The notes below the pieces were generated by a model. The model worked only from the letters and a program-made list of their open reading frames with translations, made no database searches and was not told the origin of the DNA. From assembly GCF_039538065.1 (NCBI RefSeq), contig NZ_BAABBR010000001.1:496001-560000 (forward strand): a DNA stretch of 64,000 nucleotides, in the 5' to 3' direction. A program made the position numbers and the translations under genes. This stretch comes from Sphingomonas rosea. GTDB taxonomy: Bacteria > Pseudomonadota > Alphaproteobacteria > Sphingomonadales > Sphingomonadaceae. Below, piece after piece: positions 54,101 to 64,000 of the stretch (position 1 is its first letter; each line of letters opens with the position of its first letter).

Positions 54101-55219
54101 ATGAAGAGTCTTTTCCTGACCGCTGCCGCCGTGATTCCCGCGGCGCTCGTCGCGACGCCGGCTGCGGCCGAGCGTCCCGGCGACAAGATCGAAGGCAGCT
54201 ACATCTGCGTCTTCAAGGCGCGTGAAGTGAACCGGGGGAACGTCCAGGCCGAAGCCAACCGTTCGGCGCAGAGTGTCGGCGCGCGCGTCAAGCACGTATA
54301 CTCGGTGGCGATCCGCGGCTTCGCAGCCGATCTTCCGGCGCAGGCCGTCGAGAACATGAAGAAGAACAACCCGAACATCGAATATTGCGAGCAGGACCAG
54401 GTCGTGACGGCGGGCCCGACCGTGCAGGGCCAGGGCGGCGTCAGCGCCGCCGCGACCCAGCCGCCGCAGGAAACCCCATGGGGCATCGCCCGCGTCAACG
54501 GCGGCGCGCCGGGCACCTACGCCACCGCCTGGGTGATCGACACCGGCATCGACTTCACCCACCCCGACCTCAACGTCGACACCGCCCGCTCGAAGAGCTT
54601 CCTGCGTGACACCTCGCCGGTCGACCAGAATGGCCACGGTACCCACGTCTCGGGCACCATTGCGGCCTGCGACAACACCATCGGCGTGATCGGCGTCGCG
54701 CCCTGCGCCAAGGTCGTCGCCGTGCGCGTGCTCGACCGCCGTGGCTCGGGCTCGAACTCGGGCGTGATCGCGGGCGTCGACTATGTCGCGCAGAACGGCC
54801 GCCCGGGCGACGTCGCCAACATGAGCCTCGGCGGCGGCGTCTCGGCCGCGCTCGACCAGGCGGTCATCAATGCCTCGGCGGGAGGGGTCCGCTTCGCGCT
54901 TGCCGCCGGCAACGAGAGCAGCGACGCCAACACCTCGTCGCCGGGCCGCGCCAACGGGCCGAACATCTTCACCGTCTCGGCCTTCTCGAGCGGCGACAAA
55001 TGGGCGACCTTCTCGAACTATGGCAATCCGCCGATCGATTACGCCGAGCCCGGCGTCGGCGTGAAGTCGACCTGGCTCAATGGCGGCTACAACACGATCA
55101 GCGGCACCTCGATGGCGACCCCGCACCTCGCCGGCCTCCTGCTGACGGGCGCAATCCGCAGCGGCGGCACCGTCGCGGGCGACCCGACGGCCCCGGCCGA
55201 CACGATCGGCGTCAGGTAA
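54101..55219 (+). CDS. Secreted subtilisin-like serine protease (S8)
   Basis: The product has 372 residues. Signal peptide MKSLFLTAAAVIPAALVATP ends AAA; an I9-type propeptide (about residues 32-105, SYICVFKAREVNRGNVQAEA) acts as intramolecular chaperone. The catalytic triad is Asp in AWVIDTGIDFTHPDL, His in NGHGTHVSGTIAAC and Ser in SGTSMATPHLAGLL; the oxyanion Asn is in LAAGNESSD. The order and size match proteinase-K-type extracellular enzymes. A strong terminator follows. Confidence 0.93.
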   Translation: MKSLFLTAAAVIPAALVATPAAAERPGDKIEGSYICVFKAREVNRGNVQAEANRSAQSVGARVKHVYSVAIRGFAADLPAQAVENMKKNNPNIEYCEQDQVVTAGPTVQGQGGVSAAATQPPQETPWGIARVNGGAPGTYATAWVIDTGIDFTHPDLNVDTARSKSFLRDTSPVDQNGHGTHVSGTIAACDNTIGVIGVAPCAKVVAVRVLDRRGSGSNSGVIAGVDYVAQNGRPGDVANMSLGGGVSAALDQAVINASAGGVRFALAAGNESSDANTSSPGRANGPNIFTVSAFSSGDKWATFSNYGNPPIDYAEPGVGVKSTWLNGGYNTISGTSMATPHLAGLLLTGAIRSGGTVAGDPTAPADTIGVR

Positions 55220-55232
55220 ACCGCAAGGCAGT

Positions 55233-55273
55233 AAAGGAAGGGCGGCCCGGGCGACCGGGTCGCCCTTTCCTTT
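55233..55273 (+). terminator. Terminator after the subtilase gene
   Basis: AAAGGAAGGGCG pairs with CGCCCTTTCCTTT (one bulge), with an inner CCCGG/CCGGG stem. The right arm ends in a pyrimidine run. Confidence 0.7.
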
Positions 55274-55300
55274 GCGCCCGCGCCGGCTAGGGTGCTCCCC

Positions 55301-56059
55301 ATGACCTGGGCGACTGGCAAGCATGCACTCATCACCGGCGGCGGCACCGGAATCGGCGCCGGCGCGGCGCGGGCCCTGGCCAAGGCCGGGGCGAAAGTCT
55401 CGCTTCTCGGACGCCGAGGCGACCTCATCGAAGCAGTGGCGCAGGAGACCGGCGGCCGCGCCTTCGCCTGCGACGTCACCGATCCCGAAGCCCAGACCGC
55501 GGCCTTCGCGGCGGCCCGCGACGCGCACGGACCGTTCGACTTCGTCCTCCTCAACGCCGGTATCGGCGACAGCCGGCCTTTCCTTCGCACCAGGCGCGAG
55601 GCGTGGGACGCGATCATCGGAACCAACCTCACCGCGCTCTTCGACGGGGCGCAGCTGGCGCTCCCGGACCTGCAGGCGCCGGGCAAGCGGCTGGTGATCG
55701 TGGCCTCGGTCGCGGGCCTCAAGGGAGCCGCGATGGCCGCGCCCTATGTCGCCTCGAAGCATGGCGCGATCGGGCTGGCGAAGAGCCTCGCGCTCGAGTT
55801 CGCCAGGACCGGCCTCACCGTCAACGCCATCTGCCCGAGCTTCGTCGACACGCCCATGGTCGACGACAGCGCCGCGCGGATTTCGAAGGCGACCGGCAAG
55901 AGCATCGACGAGGCCCGCGCGTGGCTGGCGAGGACCAACGCCAACGGCCGCCTCATCACGGTCGACGAAGTCACCCACGCGATCATGCAGTTGCTCGATC
56001 CGGCGGCGAGCGGCGTCAACGGGGCCTGCGTCACGATCGACGGCGGGACGAGCGCCTGA
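55301..56059 (+). CDS. Short-chain dehydrogenase/reductase
   Basis: The product has 252 residues from ATG 55301 (GTG 55292 is an alternative). ALITGGGTGIGAGAARALAK binds NAD(P)H, LLNAGIG is the NAG motif, VIVASVAGL holds the catalytic Ser and APYVASKHGAIGLAKS has YxxxK. NAICPSFVDTPMVDDSAARI and GACVTIDGGTSA are classic endings of the 3-oxoacyl-reductase / 3-hydroxybutyrate-dehydrogenase group. The substrate is not determined. Proximity to propionyl-CoA genes suggests acyl-CoA metabolism, but it is on the other strand. Confidence 0.9.
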   Translation: MTWATGKHALITGGGTGIGAGAARALAKAGAKVSLLGRRGDLIEAVAQETGGRAFACDVTDPEAQTAAFAAARDAHGPFDFVLLNAGIGDSRPFLRTRREAWDAIIGTNLTALFDGAQLALPDLQAPGKRLVIVASVAGLKGAAMAAPYVASKHGAIGLAKSLALEFARTGLTVNAICPSFVDTPMVDDSAARISKATGKSIDEARAWLARTNANGRLITVDEVTHAIMQLLDPAASGVNGACVTIDGGTSA

Positions 56060-56060
56060 A

Positions 56061-57442
56061 CTAGCGGTAGGTGGCGACGACCGTCACCATCAGGCTCAAG
56101 GCGCATATTGCCGCGAAGACGCCGAGCCAGCGCTCCGGCCGACCGCCGAACAAGCCCGCCTTCGGGCGCGGACACAGGACCAGCAGGGCCAGCCCAAGCG
56201 GGAAAAGATAGCGTCCGCTCCAGCCGTCGACCACCGGCCCGCCGACCCGCGTCCACTGGAGATAGAGAAGGCTCAAGATCAGCGCGACCGTCAGCACCGC
56301 GATCCCCGCGCTCATCTGGCGGAAACGGCGGAGCGCCGGCGAGTGGTCCAGCGCCCTCTCCGACAGCAGCAGGACGACGGCCAACACCAGGACGGCGACC
56401 AGCCACAAGGGCTGCATCGTCACCGGCGGCCCGAAGGTCCCCGCCATCTCGAGGATCGAGCGCGGAATGAAGTCGGTCGTGAAGATTGTCCGGAGCAGGG
56501 TCGCGGCATAACCCAAGGGCGCGTGGAGGATCATCGCCAGTTGCCGGTCAGGCTCGACCATGCCGGACCAGGTTTCGTAACGAGCAGCGCTGAAGGCCTG
56601 GAGCTTGAGGAGCAGCATCCAGCCGATGCTGAGAAGGGCCCCGGGAAGTGTCGCCAGGGTGGTCACGACCCGCCGCTGCCCGGCACTGGCGAAGCGCTCG
56701 GCAGGGATTGCCAGCACGAGAAGCGGCATCAGCAGATAGGCCGACTTCGCTTGCGCCAGCAGGAAAGCGCTCCCGACGATCAGGCTCAAGTCGCGGCCAC
56801 TGAACTTTCGATCCGCAGCGATCGCGCGCAGCACGGAGGCGGTGAAGAACAAGGCCAGCGCGGTGTTGAACTGGTCGGCATCGAAGGTGCTGCGCTGAAA
56901 GACCATCGGCGGCAGCAGGGCGAGCGCGGCGAGGCTGGCCTTGTGGAACGGGACGATCCGGATCGCCGCGAAGGTCAGTCCCAGCGCCGCGAGCAGTCCT
57001 GCGAGCCGACCCGCGAGGAAGATGCCGAGCGGATTGGCCCCCATCGCCTGCGCCGCGGCGATCACCGGGATCTGCGGCAAATAGGCGACCGGATGAAGCA
57101 CCGCGATGGCATTGGGCTCAAGCAGCTTCGGGCGATCCGCGCCGAGCGGCTGGTCCCGCAGCCGTTGCCATTCGTCCACCGACAATCGGTAGGGCGGCTT
57201 CGCCCCTTCCGAAAAGCGAGCCGCGCCCGCGTCGAGGAAATCGGCGACACCACCCGGCACCATCACCGGCCGCACTCGCCATTCGCCGTTGGCGATGCCG
57301 ACCGCGCGCTGGAAATTCGGTACCTCGTTCCCGCCGGCGAGCGGAGTGATGAGGAAGATGAGGGCAAGCCCGGTCAGCCCCGCAACGAGGAGGAAGACCC
57401 ACTCGGGGCCGGGCCTCCGGAAGCGCGAGCCCCCCGCCCCGC

Positions 57443-57446
<4 letters not shown>
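56061..57446 (-). CDS. DUF2142 family membrane protein
   Basis: The product has 461 residues with about 11 membrane segments. The start GLALIFLITPLAGGNEVPNF, then QRAVGIANGEW, matches the DUF2142 signature (P-x-D/N-E-x-x-H/N in a first external loop, here GGNEVPNFQRA), and the end SGRYLFPLGLALLVL is also typical. DUF2142 proteins resemble GT-C-fold glycosyltransferases and are often linked to surface glycans. The start overlaps the pccA stop (ATGA), so it is co-transcribed with carbon-metabolism genes, which is an unexpected partnership. Confidence 0.8.
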
Positions 57447-59470
<2,024 letters not shown>

Positions 59471-59517
59471 GGGTCCGGTGCCTAGCGCCCGAGCGAAGGC
59501 TTGAGAAGCGGCGCCGG

Positions 59518-59898
59518 TCAGTGCGTCAGGTTCTTGAGGAAACCGGTCACGAACGCGCTAACCGAGGCCGAGAAGAGCATGACGTTGATCATGACCATGC
59601 CGAAGGCCAGTTTGACCGACGTCCGCTCGGTTCGCCCGAGAATCTGCGTTCCGGCGGTGATCGCCATGAACAGCAGGCACAGGAAGGCGACCGCGCTCAT
59701 GATCGCCACGGGCACAAGCAGCGTCGCATTGGGCTTGGCTCCGACCGCCTGCGCGAGGGCGAGCATGCCGCCCACCGCCACCAGCGCGAGGCCGGAAAGA
59801 TGCTTGCAGAAGTCGTAGGTCGCAAACAGCGACTGTTCCTTCTGGCCGGTGCCGAGCGGCGGCGCCTCCGGATCGAGATCCCTGATCATCTCATTCAT
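59518..59898 (-). CDS. Small membrane protein (tandem paralogue 2)
   Basis: The product has 126 residues from ATG 59898, which overlaps the stop of the upstream gene (ATGA). Three or four membrane segments, beginning DFCKHLSGLALVAVGGMLAL then AQA. This block parallels DFAKFLTTLSLLALGGVLTL then AQT in the neighbouring protein, so the two are probably diverged duplicates. It lies between the mutase and carboxylase genes. Function unknown. Confidence 0.65.
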   Translation of the reverse strand: MNEMIRDLDPEAPPLGTGQKEQSLFATYDFCKHLSGLALVAVGGMLALAQAVGAKPNATLLVPVAIMSAVAFLCLLFMAITAGTQILGRTERTSVKLAFGMVMINVMLFSASVSAFVTGFLKNLTH

Positions 59899-60254
59899 CC
59901 CCCGATGCTCTTCCACCACAGGACGAGAAACCCGCCCGCGCCCATCCCCAGAAACAGGATGGCGGTCTTGAGCATGATGCGCGGCGACATCTGCCGCCGT
60001 CCCGCGGTGGTGGCAACCTCCGCTACCCGTGCCGCGGCCGAGACGGCGAACACGCCGGCAAGCGCGACGCAGCCGGCGACGAAGCCGATGAGCGGCGGCT
60101 TGGCGACCAGCTTGTTTGCCGTCTGCGCCAGCGTCAGCACGCCGCCGAGCGCCAGTAGCGACAACGTCGTCAGGAACTTGGCGAAGTCGTAATGGAGCGG
60201 GTGGCCGGCCGCGTCGCCGCCCCGGTGCTCTCTGGTCTCATCCTCGTCGATCAT
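59895..60254 (-). CDS. Small membrane protein (tandem paralogue 1)
   Basis: The product has 119 residues. After a charged, His/Glu-rich N-terminus, hydrophobic segments lie at about 25-44 (FAKFLTTLSLLALGGVLTLA), 53-73 and 95-112. It is coupled to the next gene by a four-base overlap and starts 48 bases after the mutase stop. It shares the F-x-K-x-L-x-x-L-x-L-x-A-x-GG-x-L-x-L-AQ pattern with its partner. Possibly a two-subunit membrane complex; role unknown. Confidence 0.65.
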   Translation of the reverse strand: MIDEDETREHRGGDAAGHPLHYDFAKFLTTLSLLALGGVLTLAQTANKLVAKPPLIGFVAGCVALAGVFAVSAAARVAEVATTAGRRQMSPRIMLKTAILFLGMGAGGFLVLWWKSIGG

Positions 60255-60302
60255 CCGTCCCCCCGCGCCCAGTGATGGCGGGCGCCGGGGAAGCGGGCAA
60301 GA

Positions 60303-62435
60303 TCATTCGGCGGCTTCGCCCAGCGGCGGCTTGTTGTGGCCGAGGAGGCGGAGCACTTCGTCGGCCGCGTCGGCGAGATTGGTGCCGGGACCGAAGATCG
60401 CCTGGACGCCCGCGGCGCGGAGTTCGGCATAGTCCTGCGCGGGGATGACGCCGCCCGCGATCACCTTGATGTCGGCGCGGCCCATGTCGCGGAGGTGGCC
60501 GATCAGCTCGGGAATGAGCGTCTTGTGGCCGGCCGCGAGGCTCGACGCCCCGACCACGTCGACTTGCGACTCGATCGCCAGTTCGGCCGCCTCGCGCGGG
60601 GTCTGGAAGAGTGGTCCGGGGACGATCTCGAAGCCGAGGTCACCGAAGGCCGAGCTGACGAGATTGGCGCCGCGGTCGTGGCCGTCTTGCCCCATCTTGG
60701 CGACCAGCATGCGCGGCTTGCGGCCGAGCCGCTGGGTGACGGTCACGGTCCCCTGCTTGGCCTCTTCCCAGCGCTGGTCGGCACGCTGCCCATAGATACC
60801 CGACACGGGCTCGGGCTTGGTGGCATAGCGACCGAACGCCCGCTCAAGCGCATCCGAAATCTCACCGAGGGTCGCGCGAACGCGGGCCGCCTCGACGCTG
60901 AGTTCGAGGAGATTGGCGCCGCCGCGCGCCCCCGTTTCGAGTGCTTCCAGCGCCGCCTGCACCCGGCCCTCGTCGCGTGTCGCACGCAGTGTCGCCAGCC
61001 GCTCGATCTGTCCGGCGCGGACCTTGGCGTTGTCGACTTCGAGGATGTCGAGCTCGGCTTCTTCCGAGAGGCGGTACCGATTGACGCCGACGATCACCGT
61101 CTCGCCCGTATCGACCTTGGCCTGGCGACCGGCAGCGGCCTCCTCGATCCGGCGCTTCGGGAGACCCGACTGCACCGCCTTGGTCATCCCGCCGAGGCCT
61201 TCGACTTCCTCGATCAGCGCCCAGGCCTTGTCCTCGAGTTCGCGGGTCAGCGCCTCGACGTACCAGCTTCCGCCGAGCGGATCGGCGACTGCGGTGACTC
61301 CGCTTTCCTCGGCGAGGATGAGCTGGGTGTTGCGCGCGATCCGGGCGGAGAAGTCGGTCGGCAGCGCAATCGCCTCGTCGAAGCTGTTGGTGTGGAGCGA
61401 CTGGGTCCCGCCCAGCACCGCCGCCAGCGCCTCGATCGTCGTCCGGACGATGTTGTTGTAGGGATCCTGTTCGGTCAGCGACACGCCGCTCGTCTGGCAG
61501 TGCGTGCGCAGCAGCTTGGACTTTTCGGACTTGGCGCCGAGGTCGGTCATGATCCGGCCCCACAGGGTCCGCGCGGCGCGCATCTTGGCGACCTCCATGA
61601 AGAGGTTCATGCCGATGCCCCAGAAGAAGGACAGGCGCGGCGCGAAGGCGTCGACGTCGAGCCCGTTCGCCACCGCGGCGCGGACATATTCCATCCCGTC
61701 GGCGAGCGTGAAGGCGAGCTCCTGCACCGCCGTCGCCCCGGCCTCGTGCATGTGATAGCCCGAGATGGAGATGGAGTTGAACTTGGGCATCGCGCGGCTG
61801 GTGAAGGCGATGATGTCGCTGACGATGCGCATCGAGGGTTCGGGCGGATAGATGTAGGTGTTGCGGACCGCGAACTCCTTGAGGATGTCGTTCTGGATCG
61901 TGCCCGTCAGCGCGGCCCGGTCGACGCCCTGCTCCTCGCCCGCGACGATGAAGAAGGCGAGCACGGGCAACACCGCGCCGTTCATGGTCATCGACACCGA
62001 CATCTCGCCGAGCGGGATGCCGTCGAACAGCAGCTTCATGTCCTCGACGCTGTCGATCGCGACGCCCGCCTTGCCGACGTCGCCGGTGACGCGCGGGTGG
62101 TCGCTGTCGTAGCCGCGGTGGGTGGCGAGATCGAAAGCGACGGAGAGCCCCTTCTGGCCCGCGGCGAGGTTGCGACGGTAGAAAGCGTTCGATTCCTCGG
62201 CGGTCGAGAAGCCCGCATATTGCCGGATGGTCCACGGCCGGCCGGCATACATCGTCGCATAAGGCCCGCGGGTATAGGGCGCCACGCCAGGGTAGCCGGG
62301 ATCGATCCCAGCCGCATCCTCGGGACCGTAAACGGTCTTCAAGGTGATGCCCTCGGGCGTGGTGCGGCTGAGGTCCTGCCCACGCGATTCCTTGGCGGCG
62401 AGGGTCTTCCAGGCGTCTTGGCGTTCGTTCGACAT
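60303..62435 (-). CDS. Methylmalonyl-CoA mutase
   Basis: The product has 710 residues from ATG 62435, full length for the single-chain or large-subunit enzyme (MutA/ScpA/BhbA-like). [20 protein letters not shown] and [20 protein letters not shown] bind the CoA ester and form the barrel; the C-terminal cobalamin domain has [17 protein letters not shown], where DxHxxG supplies the cobalt-binding His, and [18 protein letters not shown]. It turns (R)-methylmalonyl-CoA into succinyl-CoA with adenosylcobalamin. The epimerase is encoded 42 bases upstream. No MeaB-type chaperone is in the window. Confidence 0.95.
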   Translation of the reverse strand: MSNERQDAWKTLAAKESRGQDLSRTTPEGITLKTVYGPEDAAGIDPGYPGVAPYTRGPYATMYAGRPWTIRQYAGFSTAEESNAFYRRNLAAGQKGLSVAFDLATHRGYDSDHPRVTGDVGKAGVAIDSVEDMKLLFDGIPLGEMSVSMTMNGAVLPVLAFFIVAGEEQGVDRAALTGTIQNDILKEFAVRNTYIYPPEPSMRIVSDIIAFTSRAMPKFNSISISGYHMHEAGATAVQELAFTLADGMEYVRAAVANGLDVDAFAPRLSFFWGIGMNLFMEVAKMRAARTLWGRIMTDLGAKSEKSKLLRTHCQTSGVSLTEQDPYNNIVRTTIEALAAVLGGTQSLHTNSFDEAIALPTDFSARIARNTQLILAEESGVTAVADPLGGSWYVEALTRELEDKAWALIEEVEGLGGMTKAVQSGLPKRRIEEAAAGRQAKVDTGETVIVGVNRYRLSEEAELDILEVDNAKVRAGQIERLATLRATRDEGRVQAALEALETGARGGANLLELSVEAARVRATLGEISDALERAFGRYATKPEPVSGIYGQRADQRWEEAKQGTVTVTQRLGRKPRMLVAKMGQDGHDRGANLVSSAFGDLGFEIVPGPLFQTPREAAELAIESQVDVVGASSLAAGHKTLIPELIGHLRDMGRADIKVIAGGVIPAQDYAELRAAGVQAIFGPGTNLADAADEVLRLLGHNKPPLGEAAE

Positions 62436-62477
62436 GGCCCGCGCACTAGACCCAAGCGATGGCACGGAAAACCCCGC

Positions 62478-62897
62478 TCAATGCGCCTGACGCGGGCTTT
62501 CCATGATCTCGGTCAGGACCCCGCCCATGTCCTTGGGGTGGAGAAAGAAGATCGGCGTTCCGTGCGCGCCGATCCGGGTGGGGCCGAGGATGCGGGTGCC
62601 GAGCCCGTCGAAATGCGCGCGCGCGGCCTCGATGTCGGGGACCTCGAAGCAGACGTGATGCTGGCCGCCTTCGGGGTTCTTCTCGAGGAATTTCGCGATC
62701 GGGCTGTCGGGGCCGAGCGGCTCGATCAGTTCCACCTGCATGTTGGGCGCATCGACGAAGCACACCTTCACCCCCTGCGCGGGAAGGTCGAACGCCGGCG
62801 AAACAGGCTCCGCGCCGAAGACGCGGCGATACATGTCGAGGCTCCGCTCGATCGACGGGGTCGCGATCCCGACATGATTCAGGCGTCCGAGTTTCAT
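62478..62897 (-). CDS. mce: Methylmalonyl-CoA epimerase
   Basis: The product has 139 residues. LNHVGIATPSIERSLDMYRR, VELIEPLGPDSPIAKFLEKN and GGQHHVCFEVPDI followed by HPKDMGG contain the metal ligands (His, His, Glu) of this VOC-fold enzyme. It interconverts (S)- and (R)-methylmalonyl-CoA, linking the carboxylase and the mutase. It overlaps the preceding small membrane-protein gene by four bases, so the operon order is pccB, small membrane gene, mce, mutase. Confidence 0.92.
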   Translation of the reverse strand: MKLGRLNHVGIATPSIERSLDMYRRVFGAEPVSPAFDLPAQGVKVCFVDAPNMQVELIEPLGPDSPIAKFLEKNPEGGQHHVCFEVPDIEAARAHFDGLGTRILGPTRIGAHGTPIFFLHPKDMGGVLTEIMESPRQAH

Positions 62898-63100
62898 AGA
62901 TATAGTCCCGCAATTAGCAGACCGAAGCCAACGGCAATCAGAACGGCGTTAACCGCAACAGCGATCGATCGCCGAACCTCACGAAAGACAAATGACGAAA
63001 CTCGCATGCGAGCGCGTCTTCCTGACACGAGGCATACAAGTTCAAACGTGCTGACGAGAATGACCACTGCTCCAGCGAGACAAAGGCTAATGGAAGTCAC
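62894..63100 (-). CDS. Small membrane protein in the propionate gene run
   Basis: The product has 68 residues with two hydrophobic helices ([20 protein letters not shown] and [20 protein letters not shown]) around a basic loop ([18 protein letters not shown]). It overlaps pccB and mce by four bases at each end, so it is fully embedded in the operon. No family is recognised. Its composition is less GC-rich than its neighbours by eye, which could mean late insertion, yet the tight coupling argues that it is translated. Confidence 0.6.
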   Translation of the reverse strand: MTSISLCLAGAVVILVSTFELVCLVSGRRARMRVSSFVFREVRRSIAVAVNAVLIAVGFGLLIAGLYL

Positions 63101-64000
63101 AACGGGATGTTATCGTGCTTCTTCCACGGGTTCTCGAGCTGCTTGTCCCGCAGCTTGCGGAGGCCCAGCGCCACTTTCCGACGGGTCTCGCGCGGCTGGA
63201 TGACGTCGTCGATGAAGCCCATGCTCGCCGCTACGAACGGATTGGCGAAACGCTCTTCATATTCCTTGGTGCGCTGCGCGATCGCCCCGGCGTCGCCGAT
63301 GTCCTTGCGGAAGATGATCTCGACCGCGCCCTTGGCCCCCATCACCGCGATCTCGGCGGTCGGCCAGGCATAGTTCAAGTCGCCGCGCAGATGCTTCGAA
63401 GCCATGACGTCATAGGCGCCGCCATAGGCTTTTCGAGTGATGACGGTGATCTTCGGCACGGTCGCCTCGGCGTAGGCGAACAGCAGCTTCGCGCCATGCT
63501 TGATGATGCCGTTATGTTCCTGGCCGACGCCGGGGAGAAAGCCCGGCACGTCGACGAAGGTCAGGATCGGAATCTCGAACGCGTCGCAGAAGCGGACGAA
63601 GCGCGCGGCCTTCTTGGACGAGTTGATGTCGAGGACGCCGGCCAGCACGGTCGGCTGGTTGGCGACGACCCCGACGGTGCGTCCCTCGATCCGGCAGAAG
63701 CCGATGATGATGTTGGCGGCGTGCGCGGGCTGGAGCTCGAAGAAATCGCCCTCGTCGGCGACCTTCCGGATCAGCTCGTGCATGTCGTAGGGCTGGTTGG
63801 CCGAGGGCGGGATCAAGGTGTCGAGGCTGCCGTCCTCGCGGTCCCACGCATCCTCGGTCGGCCGCTCGGGGACGGGAACGCGGTTCGACAAGGGCAGGAA
63901 GTCGAAGAATTCGCGCACGCCCAGCAGCGCGTCGATGTCGTTCTCGAAGGCGAGATCGGCGACACTGCTCTTGGTCGTGTGCGTGATCGCCCCGCCGAGT
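63097..64000 (-). CDS. pccB: Propionyl-CoA carboxylase beta subunit, 5' end outside window
   Basis: The last 300 residues are visible; the frame continues off the right edge ([20 protein letters not shown]). [40 protein letters not shown] and [20 protein letters not shown] are carboxyltransferase blocks, and the ending [18 protein letters not shown] is typical of PccB (total length about 510). It transfers the carboxyl group from biotin on PccA to propionyl-CoA. It is the first visible gene of the pathway run. Confidence 0.93.
   Translation of the reverse strand, partial: LGGAITHTTKSSVADLAFENDIDALLGVREFFDFLPLSNRVPVPERPTEDAWDREDGSLDTLIPPSANQPYDMHELIRKVADEGDFFELQPAHAANIIIGFCRIEGRTVGVVANQPTVLAGVLDINSSKKAARFVRFCDAFEIPILTFVDVPGFLPGVGQEHNGIIKHGAKLLFAYAEATVPKITVITRKAYGGAYDVMASKHLRGDLNYAWPTAEIAVMGAKGAVEIIFRKDIGDAGAIAQRTKEYEERFANPFVAASMGFIDDVIQPRETRRKVALGLRKLRDKQLENPWKKHDNIPL

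Noticed and set aside
60336..63203. A 955-codon plus-strand frame opposite the mutase and epimerase genes
   Set aside because: The minus strand encodes unmistakable methylmalonyl-CoA mutase and epimerase; the antisense frame has no recognisable fold and spans three genes.

Overview
The window reads as high-GC alphaproteobacterial DNA, most likely from a sphingomonad (Sphingomonas/Sphingomicrobium-like). The reasons are an alphaproteobacterial EcfG-type promoter, DUF3008, DUF6766 and other small helical stress-type proteins, dispersed GAATGTCCGC-type palindromic repeats, TonB-dependent uptake genes and a Wzx/Wzy exopolysaccharide locus. The assignment is inference from gene content; no 16S or ribosomal marker is present. 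No tRNA, rRNA or CRISPR array was seen.

Layout. 1-2.7 kb: the 3' end of an RTX calcium-binding protein followed by decayed gene remnants. 2.7-10.4 kb: an accessory, visibly less GC-rich strip of short hypothetical genes (membrane proteins, a Crp/Fnr regulator, DUF3008, DUF6766, several paralogous two-helix proteins) separated by at least seven whole, half or degenerate copies of a ~65 bp inverted-repeat element. 10.4-15.7 kb: a mobile region with a large serine recombinase, a nuclease-like remnant, and a truncated FkbM methyltransferase that stops where a translationally coupled operon (ParB-methyltransferase plus two DUF5681 proteins) begins. 15.8-19.6 kb: a metal-uptake-type operon (DUF2946, TonB receptor, PepSY protein).

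19.8-45.3 kb: a large exopolysaccharide locus. It has a polyprenyl-phosphate hexose-1-phosphate transferase, GT4 and GT26 glycosyltransferases (one a GT4-GT26 fusion), two paralogous polymerases, a flippase, a Wzz-type co-polymerase, a detached tyrosine-kinase-like protein with a ruined P-loop, an outer-membrane export lipoprotein and a GDP-mannose enzyme. Three GH5 cellulase-like enzymes with RTX tails and a fourth GH5 with a signal peptide are interleaved with these. The set resembles the xanthan/acetan plan (GumD, GumM, GumH, GumE, GumJ, GumC, GumB analogues), so a polymer with a cellulose-like backbone and mannose side chains, cut by its own glucanases, is the working model.

45.3-55.2 kb: 6-phosphogluconolactonase, a large autotransporter, a glutathione-dependent formaldehyde-detoxification operon (adhC, VOC protein, fghA), an orphan secretin apparently starting at CTG, and a secreted subtilase. 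55.3-64 kb: a short-chain dehydrogenase and the propionyl-CoA to succinyl-CoA pathway (pccB, mce, mcm, pccA) with small membrane proteins and a DUF2142 protein inserted in the same gene run.

The best candidates for something undescribed are the ParB-methyltransferase/DUF5681 cassette sitting at a broken gene, the GH5-RTX depolymerase family built into the polysaccharide locus, the AAA ATPase / pseudo-kinase arrangement beside Wzz, and a J-domain/TonB-domain fusion protein.
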